From Mesorhizobium sp. (GTDB lineage: Bacteria; Pseudomonadota; Alphaproteobacteria; Rhizobiales; Rhizobiaceae): a stretch of DNA of 64,000 nt. Below, piece by piece: positions 23,835 through 31,718 of the stretch. Where the stretch lies: the NCBI RefSeq assembly GCF_005063415.1, contig NZ_SUEG01000007.1:17989-81988 (forward strand), in the 5' to 3' direction. The notes beneath the pieces are model-generated. The model was not told where the DNA came from. It saw nothing but the letters and a program-made list of their open reading frames with translations, and made no database searches. The position numbers and the translations under genes are program-made. Position 1 is the stretch's first letter; each line of letters starts with the position of its first letter.

Positions 23835-24104
23835 ATGTCCCGATCGCCACGCCCCAGCTTCCATGTCCGCCTGCCGCCTGAGCTCAAAGCACGGCTCGAG
23901 GCGGTTCGCGGCGGCAAGAGCCTCAACCGGGAGGTGGTCGACAGGCTGGAGCGGTCGTTCGGAGAGGACTTGGCCTCGCAGTTTGGCGACGTCATCGCCG
24001 CCTATCTTGCGCCGCTCGACGATGAGGACCGCGCCAAGGTCGTGGATCTGGCGAGCGAACTGGCGGCGCTATTGATGGCCAAGCCGCGCAAACGGGCCCC
24101 ATAA
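23835..24104 (+). CDS. Arc-like ribbon-helix-helix regulator
   Basis: An 89-residue protein. The N-terminus (SFHVRLPPELKARLEAVRGGKSLNREVVDRLE) is a classic Arc/MetJ ribbon-helix-helix domain, with the beta strand residues contacting DNA and a helical C-terminus. The ATG at 23835 begins just before this domain; the frame is open upstream to 23751 from a GTG. It lies between the switch and the second operator group, so it may be a second early regulator like Mnt/Arc in P22-type phages. Confidence 0.72.
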   Translation: MSRSPRPSFHVRLPPELKARLEAVRGGKSLNREVVDRLERSFGEDLASQFGDVIAAYLAPLDDEDRAKVVDLASELAALLMAKPRKRAP

Positions 24105-24130
24105 GCCTGCATGATTCTCACTCCCGCATT

Positions 24131-24186
24131 TTGAAAGTGTGAGTTTATCACATTTATGCTTGACACTGCGATGTGAGTAATTCACA
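24131..24186 (+). promoter_or_regulatory. Rightward early promoter with two operators
   Basis: TTGAAA (24131-24136) and TATGCT (24155-24160) are spaced by 18 bases. The operator TGTGAGTTTATCACA (24138-24152) fills the spacer and a second, TGTGAGTAATTCACA (24172-24186), covers the start of transcription. Both are perfect copies of the palindrome at the repressor switch, so the same protein probably controls this promoter. A host-like GATTC methylation site lies at 24113-24117. Confidence 0.65.
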
Positions 24187-24227
24187 CTTTGCCCATCGTC
24201 TCATTCGATGGAGCGTTCCCCGTGTCC

Positions 24228-24560
24228 CTACATTCCAAGATCCTCGTCGGTCACAAAACCGCGACAGCCCTTGTGGGCGCCGTCGATGACAAGGATGGTC
24301 TTTGCGGCCAGCGAGGGGCGCCCGACAATGACCGCATGGTCGCCCTTCTTGGCGATGCACGCCAACAGGCGGATGACCATCTGCGGGTCGGTCTCATGCA
24401 CACCGGCCCGAATGAGCGCCAGCCCTTCGCTCCACGATTCGTAATTCAGCCAAACGTAGATCTGTTCCATGCCCGGCCGGCCGAGCAAGGCCGGATCGTC
24501 TGCTCGGCCCAGTCCGGCCCAAGCCGTCACCAGCGCCGCCGCGATCATCAAGCGTCTCAT
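24228..24560 (-). CDS. Small exported prophage protein, unknown
   Basis: A 110-residue protein with a plain Sec signal peptide (MRRLMIAAALVTAWAGLGRA, cleavage expected before DDPAL). The mature part of about 90 residues has 'LALIRAGVHETDPQMVIRLLACIAKKGDHAVIV' and ends 'KGCRGFVTDEDLGM'. It is on the strand opposite the rightward operon, directly behind the operator-controlled promoter. Start chosen at ATG 24560, preceded by GGGGGATT. The location resembles lysogenic conversion or exclusion genes of other prophages; function unknown. Confidence 0.65.
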   Translation of the reverse strand: MRRLMIAAALVTAWAGLGRADDPALLGRPGMEQIYVWLNYESWSEGLALIRAGVHETDPQMVIRLLACIAKKGDHAVIVGRPSLAAKTILVIDGAHKGCRGFVTDEDLGM

Positions 24561-24715
24561 CCAATCCCCCCGCGCAATCTCGGCGTCATCGAAGGTGAGC
24601 GCCTGCAGCGGTCGCGAGGCTATCACGAGGATTACTCGCTGGCCAAGAACCTCGCCTCGCTCGCGGCGCTCGCGGCGGTCCTGTCCTGCGCCGCTGTCGT
24701 CATGGGGGCGCTCTG

Positions 24716-25216
24716 ATGTCTGTTCAAGTCATCGCCGACGAAAACACGACGGTCCGGTTTCTTCGGAAGGACGGCGTCTGGTTCTCTGTCACCCTGGACG
24801 GCGACCAGATCTTTGTCAGGGTCGATACCGACGATCATCCTCAGCGGCCGGTTGTAGACTGGTCTCCCAACTGCGCCAACGAAGGCTGGGCACAGGTGAG
24901 CTTTGTCGAGCGCGTGGCCTCGCAGCCAGTGCCGCCGCGGCGATGCTCGGCTCCTATCATGAACGTCGGCGAGCATCCTGAGGGCATGTCGGCCGAAAGG
25001 CGCGATCTGATCGAGACGCTCGAATGCCTCGGCTACGACACCATGCCAGGCGTTCAACGCGACTGGGCCGACTGGCGCGACAGTTCGTCCAACGACGATC
25101 TCCGGACGATCATAACCAATATCGAAAGCCGGTTCGAAGAGCAGGCTGCGCTTGCCCGGCAGGCAGAACTTCTTTCCGCAATGGCACGGACCCGGGAGGC
25201 CAATTGTTATGCTTAA
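24716..25216 (+). CDS. Hypothetical phage protein
   Basis: A 166-residue acidic protein with no recognised family. The N-terminal 50 residues suggest a beta-rich domain (VIADENTTVRFLRKDGVWFSVTLDG). The C-terminal third has a helix with 'LRTIITNIESRFEEQAALA'. It starts the tightly overlapping rightward operon; its ATG shares a base with the stop of an open frame upstream that lacks a good start codon. Confidence 0.6.
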   Translation: MSVQVIADENTTVRFLRKDGVWFSVTLDGDQIFVRVDTDDHPQRPVVDWSPNCANEGWAQVSFVERVASQPVPPRRCSAPIMNVGEHPEGMSAERRDLIETLECLGYDTMPGVQRDWADWRDSSSNDDLRTIITNIESRFEEQAALARQAELLSAMARTREANCYA

Positions 25217-25727
25217 CCACGCCGACTTTCGCTCGCCGCAAACGCGGCCGGTGTTCCCCGAACAAGCCGACGACGCGCATCCGCGCTGCCGCGAAATGGC
25301 CGAGGCGATGCGCGAGCTGTTCTCGGTCGGCGGCGGTGTCCGCTCGAAGGACCTGATCAGCGCCGGCTTCACCTGGGCCGAAATCGCCGAGTTCAGCGAT
25401 GCGGCGGCAAAACTGGCATACGACGCCAGCGTACGCCATCTCACCAGCCGGCCCGACCTGTTGGCCGACATCATCGAGAAGGCGCGCGCGCCGCTACCGA
25501 ACCGGCCGCCGCTGCCGCGCGACACCAAGGAAAGCCAAGCGCTGCTTGTCGCGTGGGGAACCTACTGCACGGCACGCGCGGCACTCGTGCTCGACCCTTG
25601 GTCCGGCCAACGCGAGCGCTGTTTAAATCTTCTGTCGCTCTACCTCAACCGCCTGCCGATCTTCCCGGCCAACCGTGAAACGGTGATGCGCGCGATAGAG
25701 CAGTCGCTTCCGCAGGTGAGCCAGTGA
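25209..25727 (+). CDS. Hypothetical phage protein
   Basis: A 172-residue helical protein, start MLNHADFRSPQTRPVFPEQ at 25209, overlapping the previous gene by eight bases. 'SKDLISAGFTWAEIAEFSDAAAKLAYDAS' may hold an HTH-like turn. No family recognised. It ends with a GTGA overlap to the HD gene. Confidence 0.6.
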   Translation: MLNHADFRSPQTRPVFPEQADDAHPRCREMAEAMRELFSVGGGVRSKDLISAGFTWAEIAEFSDAAAKLAYDASVRHLTSRPDLLADIIEKARAPLPNRPPLPRDTKESQALLVAWGTYCTARAALVLDPWSGQRERCLNLLSLYLNRLPIFPANRETVMRAIEQSLPQVSQ

Positions 25728-26443
25728 ACCAGGAGGTGCGGCACATCTCGAAAGACGCGCGGCGGGCCGGCCAGCAAGCGGCCCGCCGCGCCAGCAAGAT
25801 GGTTCCGATCGTCATGCTGGACGGGCGGATCGCTGACCTTGCCGACTTAAGGGCCAACCAGGTCGATTTCGCCCATATCGCGGCGGCCTTGTCGAAGACA
25901 GCGCGTTTCGCGGGTCGCCATCGTGGCGGCGCGCTGTCGGTGGCGCAGCATTGCGTCATGGGGGCCGACGCTCTGTTCCGTGAAAGCGGCGATGGCGTGT
26001 TGGCCGGCTATTTCCTGTTGCATGATGCCCATGAATATCTGCTCGGCGATATCAGCCGGCCGACCGTTCTGGATATCGACCTCAAGACCGCGGAATATTT
26101 GATCGAGAATGGCGTGCCCGCCGCGATTGCTCACGGTGCCGTGGCGCATGGCATCAAGCGCTCGAAACTCGCCCTGGACGCCCCGATAATCGAGGCGGCG
26201 CAGCTTCCACCTATTTCGCGCATGCCGCTCTATGCCCGCCAGGTCGCCGAGATGGATGAACGCATGTGCATGGCGGAAGCCCGTGCGCTTTATGGCGCCA
26301 AAGGCGATTTCCCGCTCGTTCGATGCGATCTGCCGCCGCCGAAACTGACCGGCGCGATCGAGCCATGGGGCGCGATGAAGGCCGAGATCGCCTTCCTCGA
26401 CCGGCTGGAGCGCTATCTCGGCATCGTCGTGAGGGCGGCATGA
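25724..26443 (+). CDS. HD-domain phosphohydrolase (nucleotidase-like)
   Basis: A 239-residue protein with the HD signature: 'LSVAQHCVMGADAL' gives the first His, and 'YFLLHDAHEYLLGDISRP' gives the His-Asp pair and the second acidic motif. The layout is like YfbR-type 5'-nucleotidases. Phages use such enzymes to shape the nucleotide pool. Start is GTG at 25724, overlapping the preceding stop by four bases. The exact substrate cannot be deduced. Confidence 0.75.
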   Translation: MNQEVRHISKDARRAGQQAARRASKMVPIVMLDGRIADLADLRANQVDFAHIAAALSKTARFAGRHRGGALSVAQHCVMGADALFRESGDGVLAGYFLLHDAHEYLLGDISRPTVLDIDLKTAEYLIENGVPAAIAHGAVAHGIKRSKLALDAPIIEAAQLPPISRMPLYARQVAEMDERMCMAEARALYGAKGDFPLVRCDLPPPKLTGAIEPWGAMKAEIAFLDRLERYLGIVVRAA

Positions 26444-26691
26444 GCGAGCCCACCATCCGCCATTGGCACGACACGGTCGAGCGCCTGCGCGGCGGCGAGC
26501 CGCTGCGCCTGCTGATCGGCGAGAAGCTCTACAATTCGAGCGAGATCATGCTCGCCGCGCCGTTCGCGGCCAGCCTGCGCAAGGATCTGATCGCCGACAT
26601 CGAGGCGCAGATCGCCGGCCTGACGCCGCCTGATCCGAATGCGCCGGCCGGCCATGCGCTGGTCACACTGCCCGAAGAAAGGACCGCCTGA
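26440..26691 (+). CDS. Small hypothetical phage protein
   Basis: An 83-residue protein, start [16 protein letters not shown], with ATGA overlap to the HD gene and one-base overlap to ssb. '[33 protein letters not shown]' is helical and amphipathic. No family recognised. Position directly before ssb suggests a role in early DNA metabolism. Confidence 0.6.
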   Translation: MSEPTIRHWHDTVERLRGGEPLRLLIGEKLYNSSEIMLAAPFAASLRKDLIADIEAQIAGLTPPDPNAPAGHALVTLPEERTA

Positions 26692-27170
26692 TGGCCGGAA
26701 GCCTAAACAAGGTGATGTTGATCGGCCATCTCGGCGCCGACCCGGAAATCCGCCGGCTGAACAGCGGCGACAGCGTGGTCAATTTCCGCATCGCCACATC
26801 CGAAAGCTGGCGCGACAAGACGACGGGTGAGCGCAAGGAAAAGACCGAGTGGCACACGATCGTCTGCTTCAACGAGAACATCTGCAAGGTCGCGGAGCAG
26901 TATCTGAAGAAGGGCATGAAGGTCTATGTCGAGGGTCAGCTCTCGACCCGCAAATGGGAAGACCAGTCAGGCGCCGCGCGCTACTCGACGGAAGTCGTGC
27001 TGCAGAAGTTCCGCGGCGAACTGCAGATGCTCGACAAGTCAGACCATCCCGCGCGCAGCCCTGACGATTACGGCACCCAGCGCGGCGCCTCAACGCGTCA
27101 GGAGCGCAGCCCGGCCGAGCAGCAATCGCCTGGCATGCGCGAAGCGCTCGACGACGAAATCCCGTTCTAA
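26691..27170 (+). CDS. ssb: Single-stranded DNA-binding protein
   Basis: A 159-residue SSB. The OB fold is complete ([20 protein letters not shown]... '[11 protein letters not shown]' ... '[19 protein letters not shown]' ... '[12 protein letters not shown]'), followed by a disordered linker with Gln/Arg/Ser, and the conserved acidic tip LDDEIPF at the C-terminus that recruits replication and repair partners. It would coat phage single strands during replication. Start overlaps the preceding stop by one base. Close to bacterial SSB in length. Confidence 0.95.
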   Translation: MAGSLNKVMLIGHLGADPEIRRLNSGDSVVNFRIATSESWRDKTTGERKEKTEWHTIVCFNENICKVAEQYLKKGMKVYVEGQLSTRKWEDQSGAARYSTEVVLQKFRGELQMLDKSDHPARSPDDYGTQRGASTRQERSPAEQQSPGMREALDDEIPF

Positions 27171-27186
27171 CCAGAGGAGCAAGAGC

Positions 27187-27456
27187 ATGGCGCAAGCCAG
27201 GAAGAAGTCTGCCGTCGATCAGGCGATTAACCAGACCGAGACACCGGAGGCAACCATCAAGCGCCTGGCTGGAGAGGTAAAGAAGTTTTCCGACTGGTGG
27301 CACGAGGACAGACGAAAAGTGGAGCGTCTGGAGCACCAGTTGCAGGCTCTTCAGGGCACCCTTCGCTCGATCTCAAATCTCGCACGCATCGATATCGGAG
27401 GCTTTGTCGAGCGCTGCGATCGCGGCAGCCCTTACGACGACCATATCCCCTTCTAG
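27187..27456 (+). CDS. Small coiled-coil protein with SSB-like C-terminal tip
   Basis: An 89-residue protein from ATG 27187, 16 bases after ssb, with AGAGGAGCAAGAG as ribosome site. It is highly charged, with a predicted coiled-coil (ATIKRLAGEVKKFSDWW, then 'RKVERLEHQLQALQGTL'). It ends PYDDHIPF, which copies the SSB acidic tip (DDxIPF) found in the neighbouring gene. It has no OB fold. It may compete with SSB for tip-binding host proteins or bring them to the phage; this is inference from the C-terminus. Confidence 0.7.
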   Translation: MAQARKKSAVDQAINQTETPEATIKRLAGEVKKFSDWWHEDRRKVERLEHQLQALQGTLRSISNLARIDIGGFVERCDRGSPYDDHIPF

Positions 27457-27563
27457 CCCGCGACTGCGGGCCGGCGATCGTTCGCCGCCCCGTCCGGAGG
27501 CCAGCCTGCCGGCGGCTTCGGTTCGGCCAACACTGACGGCAGGCGCACGGCCGTGAGGAAACC

Positions 27564-27902
27564 ATGAAGAAAATACGCGATGCCCAGACCATCATCGGCA
27601 TGCTGGAGGGCGGCGAAGTCGCCGCCGCCATGTCGACCGAGATCACCGAGACGCTGGCCAAGCTGAAGGAGCTTTCCGGCGACCGGCCAAAGACCAAGAT
27701 CAAGGGCCACGTCTCGCTCAAGATCAACGTGGAGGTCGAGGCCGGCACGGCGACGATCACCTGCGAGATCGATTCGAAGCGACCGAAGCCGGCGCGCGGC
27801 TCGTCCTTCTACTGGGTGCTGGATGACGGCTCGCTGTCGACCGAGCATCCGCAACAGACCGACATGTTCGCCGGCCCGCGCGCGGCCGCCGATCGCCAGT
27901 AG
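27564..27902 (+). CDS. Hypothetical phage protein with clamp-binding motif
   Basis: A 112-residue protein. A helical N-terminus (TIIGMLEGGEVAAAMSTEITETLAKLKEL) leads to a beta-rich middle (VSLKINVEVEAGTATITCEI) and a C-terminal tail with QQTDMF, which fits the QxDMF/QL[SD]LF pentapeptide that binds the bacterial sliding clamp. It stands beside DUF2303 and a phage clamp gene. The family often accompanies DUF2303 in phages; function is unknown. Confidence 0.65.
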   Translation: MKKIRDAQTIIGMLEGGEVAAAMSTEITETLAKLKELSGDRPKTKIKGHVSLKINVEVEAGTATITCEIDSKRPKPARGSSFYWVLDDGSLSTEHPQQTDMFAGPRAAADRQ

Positions 27903-27937
27903 TCCTGCCCCCCAACCCCTGAAGAGGATCCTTTACG

Positions 27938-28903
27938 ATGAACGCCAAGACCACGCCTGCCGCCGAGACGTCGGAACTTATAGCGCCAGCCGCCGGCATC
28001 GACATCAAGGCCATCGCCCAGCTCGGCGCCGATGCAAGCGCCATCACCTTGTCGATGCTGGCCGCACCCGCAGGCATGGTCGGCGTGCCCGCTTCGATCC
28101 CCGTGGCCTTGGTCAACGGCCGCTCGCCCGAAGCCCGCGGCGTCGCCAACCTGTTCGAACCGTTCCGCCAGCACCCTGCCCGCAAAAGCGGCCAGGCGGT
28201 CGCGCAGACCTTCGAAGCGTTCTGCGACCTGACCAATCGCCACAAGACTGTCGACAGCGTCATCTTCGCCGACGCCGACTGGCGCAATCCGTCCTTCACC
28301 GCCGTCATCGACTATCACCAAAACTTATCGGGCGGCCTCGCCGCGTTCGGCAAGCACCGCGTCCACTACGCTTTCCCGCTGTCCGAGGAGTGGAAGAAGT
28401 GGATCGAGATGAACGGCGAACCGATGAAGCAGGCCGAGTTCGCCTATTTCCTCGAGGATCGCGTTGCCGAGCTCTCCTCGCCGACCGAGCATGAGCGGGC
28501 CACCTTCGAACAGCAGTTCCAGACCAAGATCGCGACGCCTGCGCAAGTGGTCGAGCTATCGCGCGGGCTGAAGATCAACATCGACACCAAGGTCAAGACG
28601 GCAACCACGCTGCAGAGCGGCGAAGGCCAGATCGCCTGGGAAGAGGCGCACAACGATGTCGATGGCAAGCCGCTGAAGGTGCCCGGCCTGTTCATGCTCA
28701 ACCTGGCGCCGTTCTTCATGGGCGAGAAGGTGCGCATTCCGGTCAGGCTGCGTTACCGTCCGTCGGGCGCCATGATCATGTGGTCGTATCAGATCTATCG
28801 GCCCGACCAGGCGATCAACGAGCATGTGCGCAGCACGCTTGCCGAGGTGCGCAGTAAGACCGACCTACCGGCCTACGAAGGCACGCCGGAGATGTCGGCG
28901 TGA
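27938..28903 (+). CDS. DUF2303 family phage protein
   Basis: A 321-residue protein of the DUF2303 type, with 'RHKTVDSVIFADADWRNPSFTAVIDYHQ' and 'HRVHYAFPLSEEWKKW' in the first half and 'PLKVPGLFMLNLAPFFMGEKVRIPVRLRYR' in the second. The family is frequent in temperate phages next to recombination genes, but its role has not been established. It overlaps the clamp gene by four bases, which suggests joint production with it. Confidence 0.8.
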   Translation: MNAKTTPAAETSELIAPAAGIDIKAIAQLGADASAITLSMLAAPAGMVGVPASIPVALVNGRSPEARGVANLFEPFRQHPARKSGQAVAQTFEAFCDLTNRHKTVDSVIFADADWRNPSFTAVIDYHQNLSGGLAAFGKHRVHYAFPLSEEWKKWIEMNGEPMKQAEFAYFLEDRVAELSSPTEHERATFEQQFQTKIATPAQVVELSRGLKINIDTKVKTATTLQSGEGQIAWEEAHNDVDGKPLKVPGLFMLNLAPFFMGEKVRIPVRLRYRPSGAMIMWSYQIYRPDQAINEHVRSTLAEVRSKTDLPAYEGTPEMSA

Positions 28904-30024
28904 AAAAGCCAGACGCCATCATTCTCGCGCGGGAGGCTTTGCTTCCCGCGCTCGGCCTGGTCAGCAAGGCCGTCGAGCGGCGCAGCACCATTCCGGTGCT
29001 GGCCAACGTCTTGCTCGCCGTCGACGCCGCGGCCGGCACGCTGACGATCACCGGGTCCGACCTCGACTGCGAGCTGCGCACCACGCTTTCGTGCCAGGCT
29101 GGCAAGGACGAGGCGTTCACGCTGCCTTCGGGGATCCTGCACGACGCGGTGCGCAAGATGCCGGACGGCGCCGAGATCGCGCTTGTCGCTGAAAAGGATT
29201 TCGCCGCGCTGAGCGCAGGCCGCTCGCGCTTCCGCATCCAGATCCTGCCGGCAACCGATTTCCCGACCATGGATGCCGGCAGCCTTAGCCACAGTTTCGA
29301 ACTCGACGCCGGGCTGGTCGCGCGCATGCTCGACACCGTCTCGTTCGCCATCTCGAGCGAGGAGACGCGCTATTACCTCAACGGCATCTATTGGCATGCC
29401 GGCGAAACGCTCAACGCCGTTGCCACCGATGGCCACCGCCTGGCCAAGTTCGCCGCCCCCTTGCCCGAGGGCGCCTCCGGCATGCCGGCCATCATCATCC
29501 CGCGCCGCACGGTCGGGCTGATCCGCCAGCTGATCGGCGACAAGGACGCGGTCAAGGTCTCCCTTTCCGACCTGAAGATCCGCGTCGAGACCGGCCAGGG
29601 CACGCTCCTGTCGAAGCTGATCGACGGCAGCTATCCGGATTACCAGCGCGTCATCCCGGCCAGCAACGCCAACCATTTCACCGTCGAGCGGGAAGCGCTG
29701 GCCAAGTCCGTCGATCGCGTCACCACCGTATCGAGCGGACGCGGCAGCGCGGTGAAATTCGCCTTCGAGCCCGGCGGCAATCTGACCCTGACCACAAATA
29801 ATCCTGATGCCGGCAGCGCCAATGACGAGGTGACGATCGAGCATGGCGAGGGCGACAGCGTCGAGATCGGCTTCAACGGCCGCTACTGCCTCGACCTGCT
29901 CAACGCCGCGGAAGGCAAGCGCCTGGTGTTCAGCCTCGGCGACCCCGGCTCGCCGACCTTGATCCAGCCGGAAACCGATGACGAGCTGAAGCCGCTCTTC
30001 GTCCTGATGCCAATGAGGGTTTGA
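28900..30024 (+). CDS. dnaN: Phage-encoded DNA polymerase III beta sliding clamp
   Basis: A complete 374-residue clamp subunit, the usual length of bacterial DnaN. All three clamp domains are present: domain 1 with 'VERRSTIPVLANVLL', domain 2 with 'FAISSEETRYYLNGIYWH' and 'LNAVATDGHRLA', domain 3 with 'IPASNANHFTVEREAL', ending in 'LFVLMPMRV' like host clamps (MPMR/L). It starts with GTG inside the DUF2303 end. Bacterial-type clamps are unusual in temperate phages. It would tether the host polymerase to phage DNA; the phage has no polymerase gene in this window. Confidence 0.93.
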   Translation: MKKPDAIILAREALLPALGLVSKAVERRSTIPVLANVLLAVDAAAGTLTITGSDLDCELRTTLSCQAGKDEAFTLPSGILHDAVRKMPDGAEIALVAEKDFAALSAGRSRFRIQILPATDFPTMDAGSLSHSFELDAGLVARMLDTVSFAISSEETRYYLNGIYWHAGETLNAVATDGHRLAKFAAPLPEGASGMPAIIIPRRTVGLIRQLIGDKDAVKVSLSDLKIRVETGQGTLLSKLIDGSYPDYQRVIPASNANHFTVEREALAKSVDRVTTVSSGRGSAVKFAFEPGGNLTLTTNNPDAGSANDEVTIEHGEGDSVEIGFNGRYCLDLLNAAEGKRLVFSLGDPGSPTLIQPETDDELKPLFVLMPMRV

Positions 30025-30026
30025 AG

Positions 30027-30266
30027 ATGGCCTGCGAATGTATCGAAATACTCGACGCTCAATTGGCCGAGCGCAACAGCCGGCTTGCGGTAGGCTTCAC
30101 GTTCGGCACGGCGGAGCGGCCCGGATACGTCTTCCCTGCTCTCTCCACCGAAAAGATCGACAAGCGCAACCGGGACAAGGTCGGGGCCATCCCGACGTTC
30201 TGCCCGTTCTGTGGCGTGAAATATCGCGAGGACGAAGCAGCCGCCACCACTGGAGACGACAGATGA
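30027..30266 (+). CDS. Small zinc-ribbon-like phage protein
   Basis: A 79-residue protein from ATG 30027 (MACECIEILDAQLAERN). CEC near the start and CPFCG near residue 60 could bind one zinc ion. No family recognised. It overlaps the next gene by four bases. Confidence 0.6.
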   Translation: MACECIEILDAQLAERNSRLAVGFTFGTAERPGYVFPALSTEKIDKRNRDKVGAIPTFCPFCGVKYREDEAAATTGDDR

Positions 30267-30880
30267 ACGCCGCCGAACAAACTAAAGCAGAAGTCGCGCA
30301 TTTCGAATTTGCGGAGAAATACATTCGCGAGTTGCTGGAAACCTCTTCCAGCCTCACGGACCACGAGCGGACGCTCATCGCAGGGAACATTCGTGGCTTC
30401 TATGCGACAGCCTTCCCGTTCGATCATCGCGACGATAGTGCCGCAGATTTACTTAGAGAGGCTGAGACGGCGATCGAGGAATATTCCTGCCGCACGCCGG
30501 TAGCTCATGTCGCAACTGAGATGGAAGGGCTGGCTGTTCGCATCCGCTCATTCCTGTCCGGAAAGAACACACAAGTTTCGGACGCGCAGAAATATCTCGA
30601 CGCGCTTGAAAGCATCGACGCCGTCGCCGTTGACTTCGGCCACTTCGAAAGCGCGGCGCGGACCATGCAGGAGATCGCCCGCAAGGCTCTTAAGGCTGGA
30701 GAGACCGAAATCGTCCTCGCCAAGCGTTGCAACGAATTCAACGATCAAGTCATCGGTCTTCGGTGCCAAAGAGACGATTTGCTCGCTGCGCTGAAAGCCG
30801 TCGTGAGGGTTGCCGACAGGAATAGCGATGAGTTCGACCTCGCCCGCGCAGCCATCGCCAAAGCGGAGGTCGCGTCGTGA
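30263..30880 (+). CDS. Hypothetical helical phage protein
   Basis: A 205-residue, mostly helical acidic protein. The C-terminal half contains a heptad-like segment (AARTMQEIARKALKAGETEIVLAKRCNEF) and ends 'FDLARAAIAKAEVAS', a pattern seen in many phage proteins without known role. It overlaps both neighbours by four bases. Confidence 0.6.
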   Translation: MNAAEQTKAEVAHFEFAEKYIRELLETSSSLTDHERTLIAGNIRGFYATAFPFDHRDDSAADLLREAETAIEEYSCRTPVAHVATEMEGLAVRIRSFLSGKNTQVSDAQKYLDALESIDAVAVDFGHFESAARTMQEIARKALKAGETEIVLAKRCNEFNDQVIGLRCQRDDLLAALKAVVRVADRNSDEFDLARAAIAKAEVAS

Positions 30881-31494
30881 TGGCCGCTCCGATTGATCCA
30901 CGCTGCGACTATTGCAAGGGACATGGGTTCCAGGCGCCCAACCTATGCGAGGACTGTCGAGAAAAGGGCCTTAACGAAATCCGCCCCGATCCGATTGCTT
31001 GGCAATGGCGAGCGCTTGAGAGTGGCGAACCGAGAACAAGCTGGTATCCAGTCGGCTATGGTGACATGGCCGGATGGCAGGCGCTCGCGAAGCGCAGCCC
31101 GGATAAATACCGCGTCGAGACACGCCCCCTCTTCGCCTCCCCTCCCAAGCCTGAAGGCATCGTGGATGCTTTGCGGGACATCGCGGCAGAACGGCAGCGG
31201 CAGATCGAGTCCGAAGGCTGGACGCCGGAGCATGACGATAAGCATGACAACGCCGAGATGGCGTGGGCTGCTGCGGCCTATTCAATCGGGCTGCCTAGAT
31301 TATCCGGCAGCGTTCAGTTTGGAAAAAGATTCCTGCCTTGGCTCGAAAGGCTTTGGCCTTGGGACCTAGCGTGGTGGAAGCCAACCGATCGCCGGCGCAA
31401 CCTTGTCAAAGCCGGTGCTCTGATCCTCGCTGAAATCGAACGCCTCGATCGAGTCACCGCCGCCTCGAAAGCTGGGAGCGGGGAATGCGTGTGA
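30877..31494 (+). CDS. Hypothetical phage protein with zinc knuckle
   Basis: A 205-residue protein. The N-terminus has CDYCKGHG and CEDC, a zinc-binding pattern. The C-terminal half reads 'AAERQRQIESEGWTPEHDD...AEMAWAAAAYS' and 'WWKPTDRRRNLVKAGALILAEIERLDR', a module present in many phage early proteins; the conserved acidic/His positions suggest a small enzymatic or nucleotide-binding fold, but no activity is known. Codon 2 is also ATG. Confidence 0.65.
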   Translation: MMAAPIDPRCDYCKGHGFQAPNLCEDCREKGLNEIRPDPIAWQWRALESGEPRTSWYPVGYGDMAGWQALAKRSPDKYRVETRPLFASPPKPEGIVDALRDIAAERQRQIESEGWTPEHDDKHDNAEMAWAAAAYSIGLPRLSGSVQFGKRFLPWLERLWPWDLAWWKPTDRRRNLVKAGALILAEIERLDRVTAASKAGSGECV

Positions 31495-31718
31495 TCGAGA
31501 AGCGCCGCGGCTATTTCCGCGGCACTCACAAGGGCGGCGAGATCGAAATCACGCGCGACCACGATTATCCGGATCGGCATTTCTACATCATCGTGAGGTG
31601 GAAGGACGGCGGCTATCTCTACAACGGCTATTCACCCGAAGGCATCACCACAATAGCTCAGGCTAAGAAGGAAGCAATTCGCGGCGCATGCCTCGACGGG
31701 GGATTGGCCCATGGCTGA
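31485..31718 (+). CDS. Small hypothetical phage protein
   Basis: A 77-residue protein with a compact mixed fold (EKRRGYFRGTHKGGEIEITRDHDYPDRHFYIIVRWKDGG), overlapping the preceding gene by ten bases and the DUF5131 gene by eight. No family recognised. Confidence 0.58.
   Translation: MRVIEKRRGYFRGTHKGGEIEITRDHDYPDRHFYIIVRWKDGGYLYNGYSPEGITTIAQAKKEAIRGACLDGGLAHG

Noticed and set aside
24573-24716. Open plus frame with a hydrophobic end (SLAALAAVLSCAAVVMGAL) just before the gene at 24716
   Set aside because: It ends in a one-base overlap with the next start, which is suggestive, but no ATG, GTG or TTG is available in the non-antisense part; it may be the remnant of a small membrane protein gene.
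24632-25528. Minus-strand frame of 298 codons
   Set aside because: Antisense to two genes of the continuous rightward operon with overlapping starts and stops; composition is not protein-like.
28900-30024. Host chromosomal dnaN
   Set aside because: The gene is embedded in the rightward phage operon between DUF2303 and small phage genes with overlapping ends, not next to dnaA or recF, so it is taken as phage-borne.
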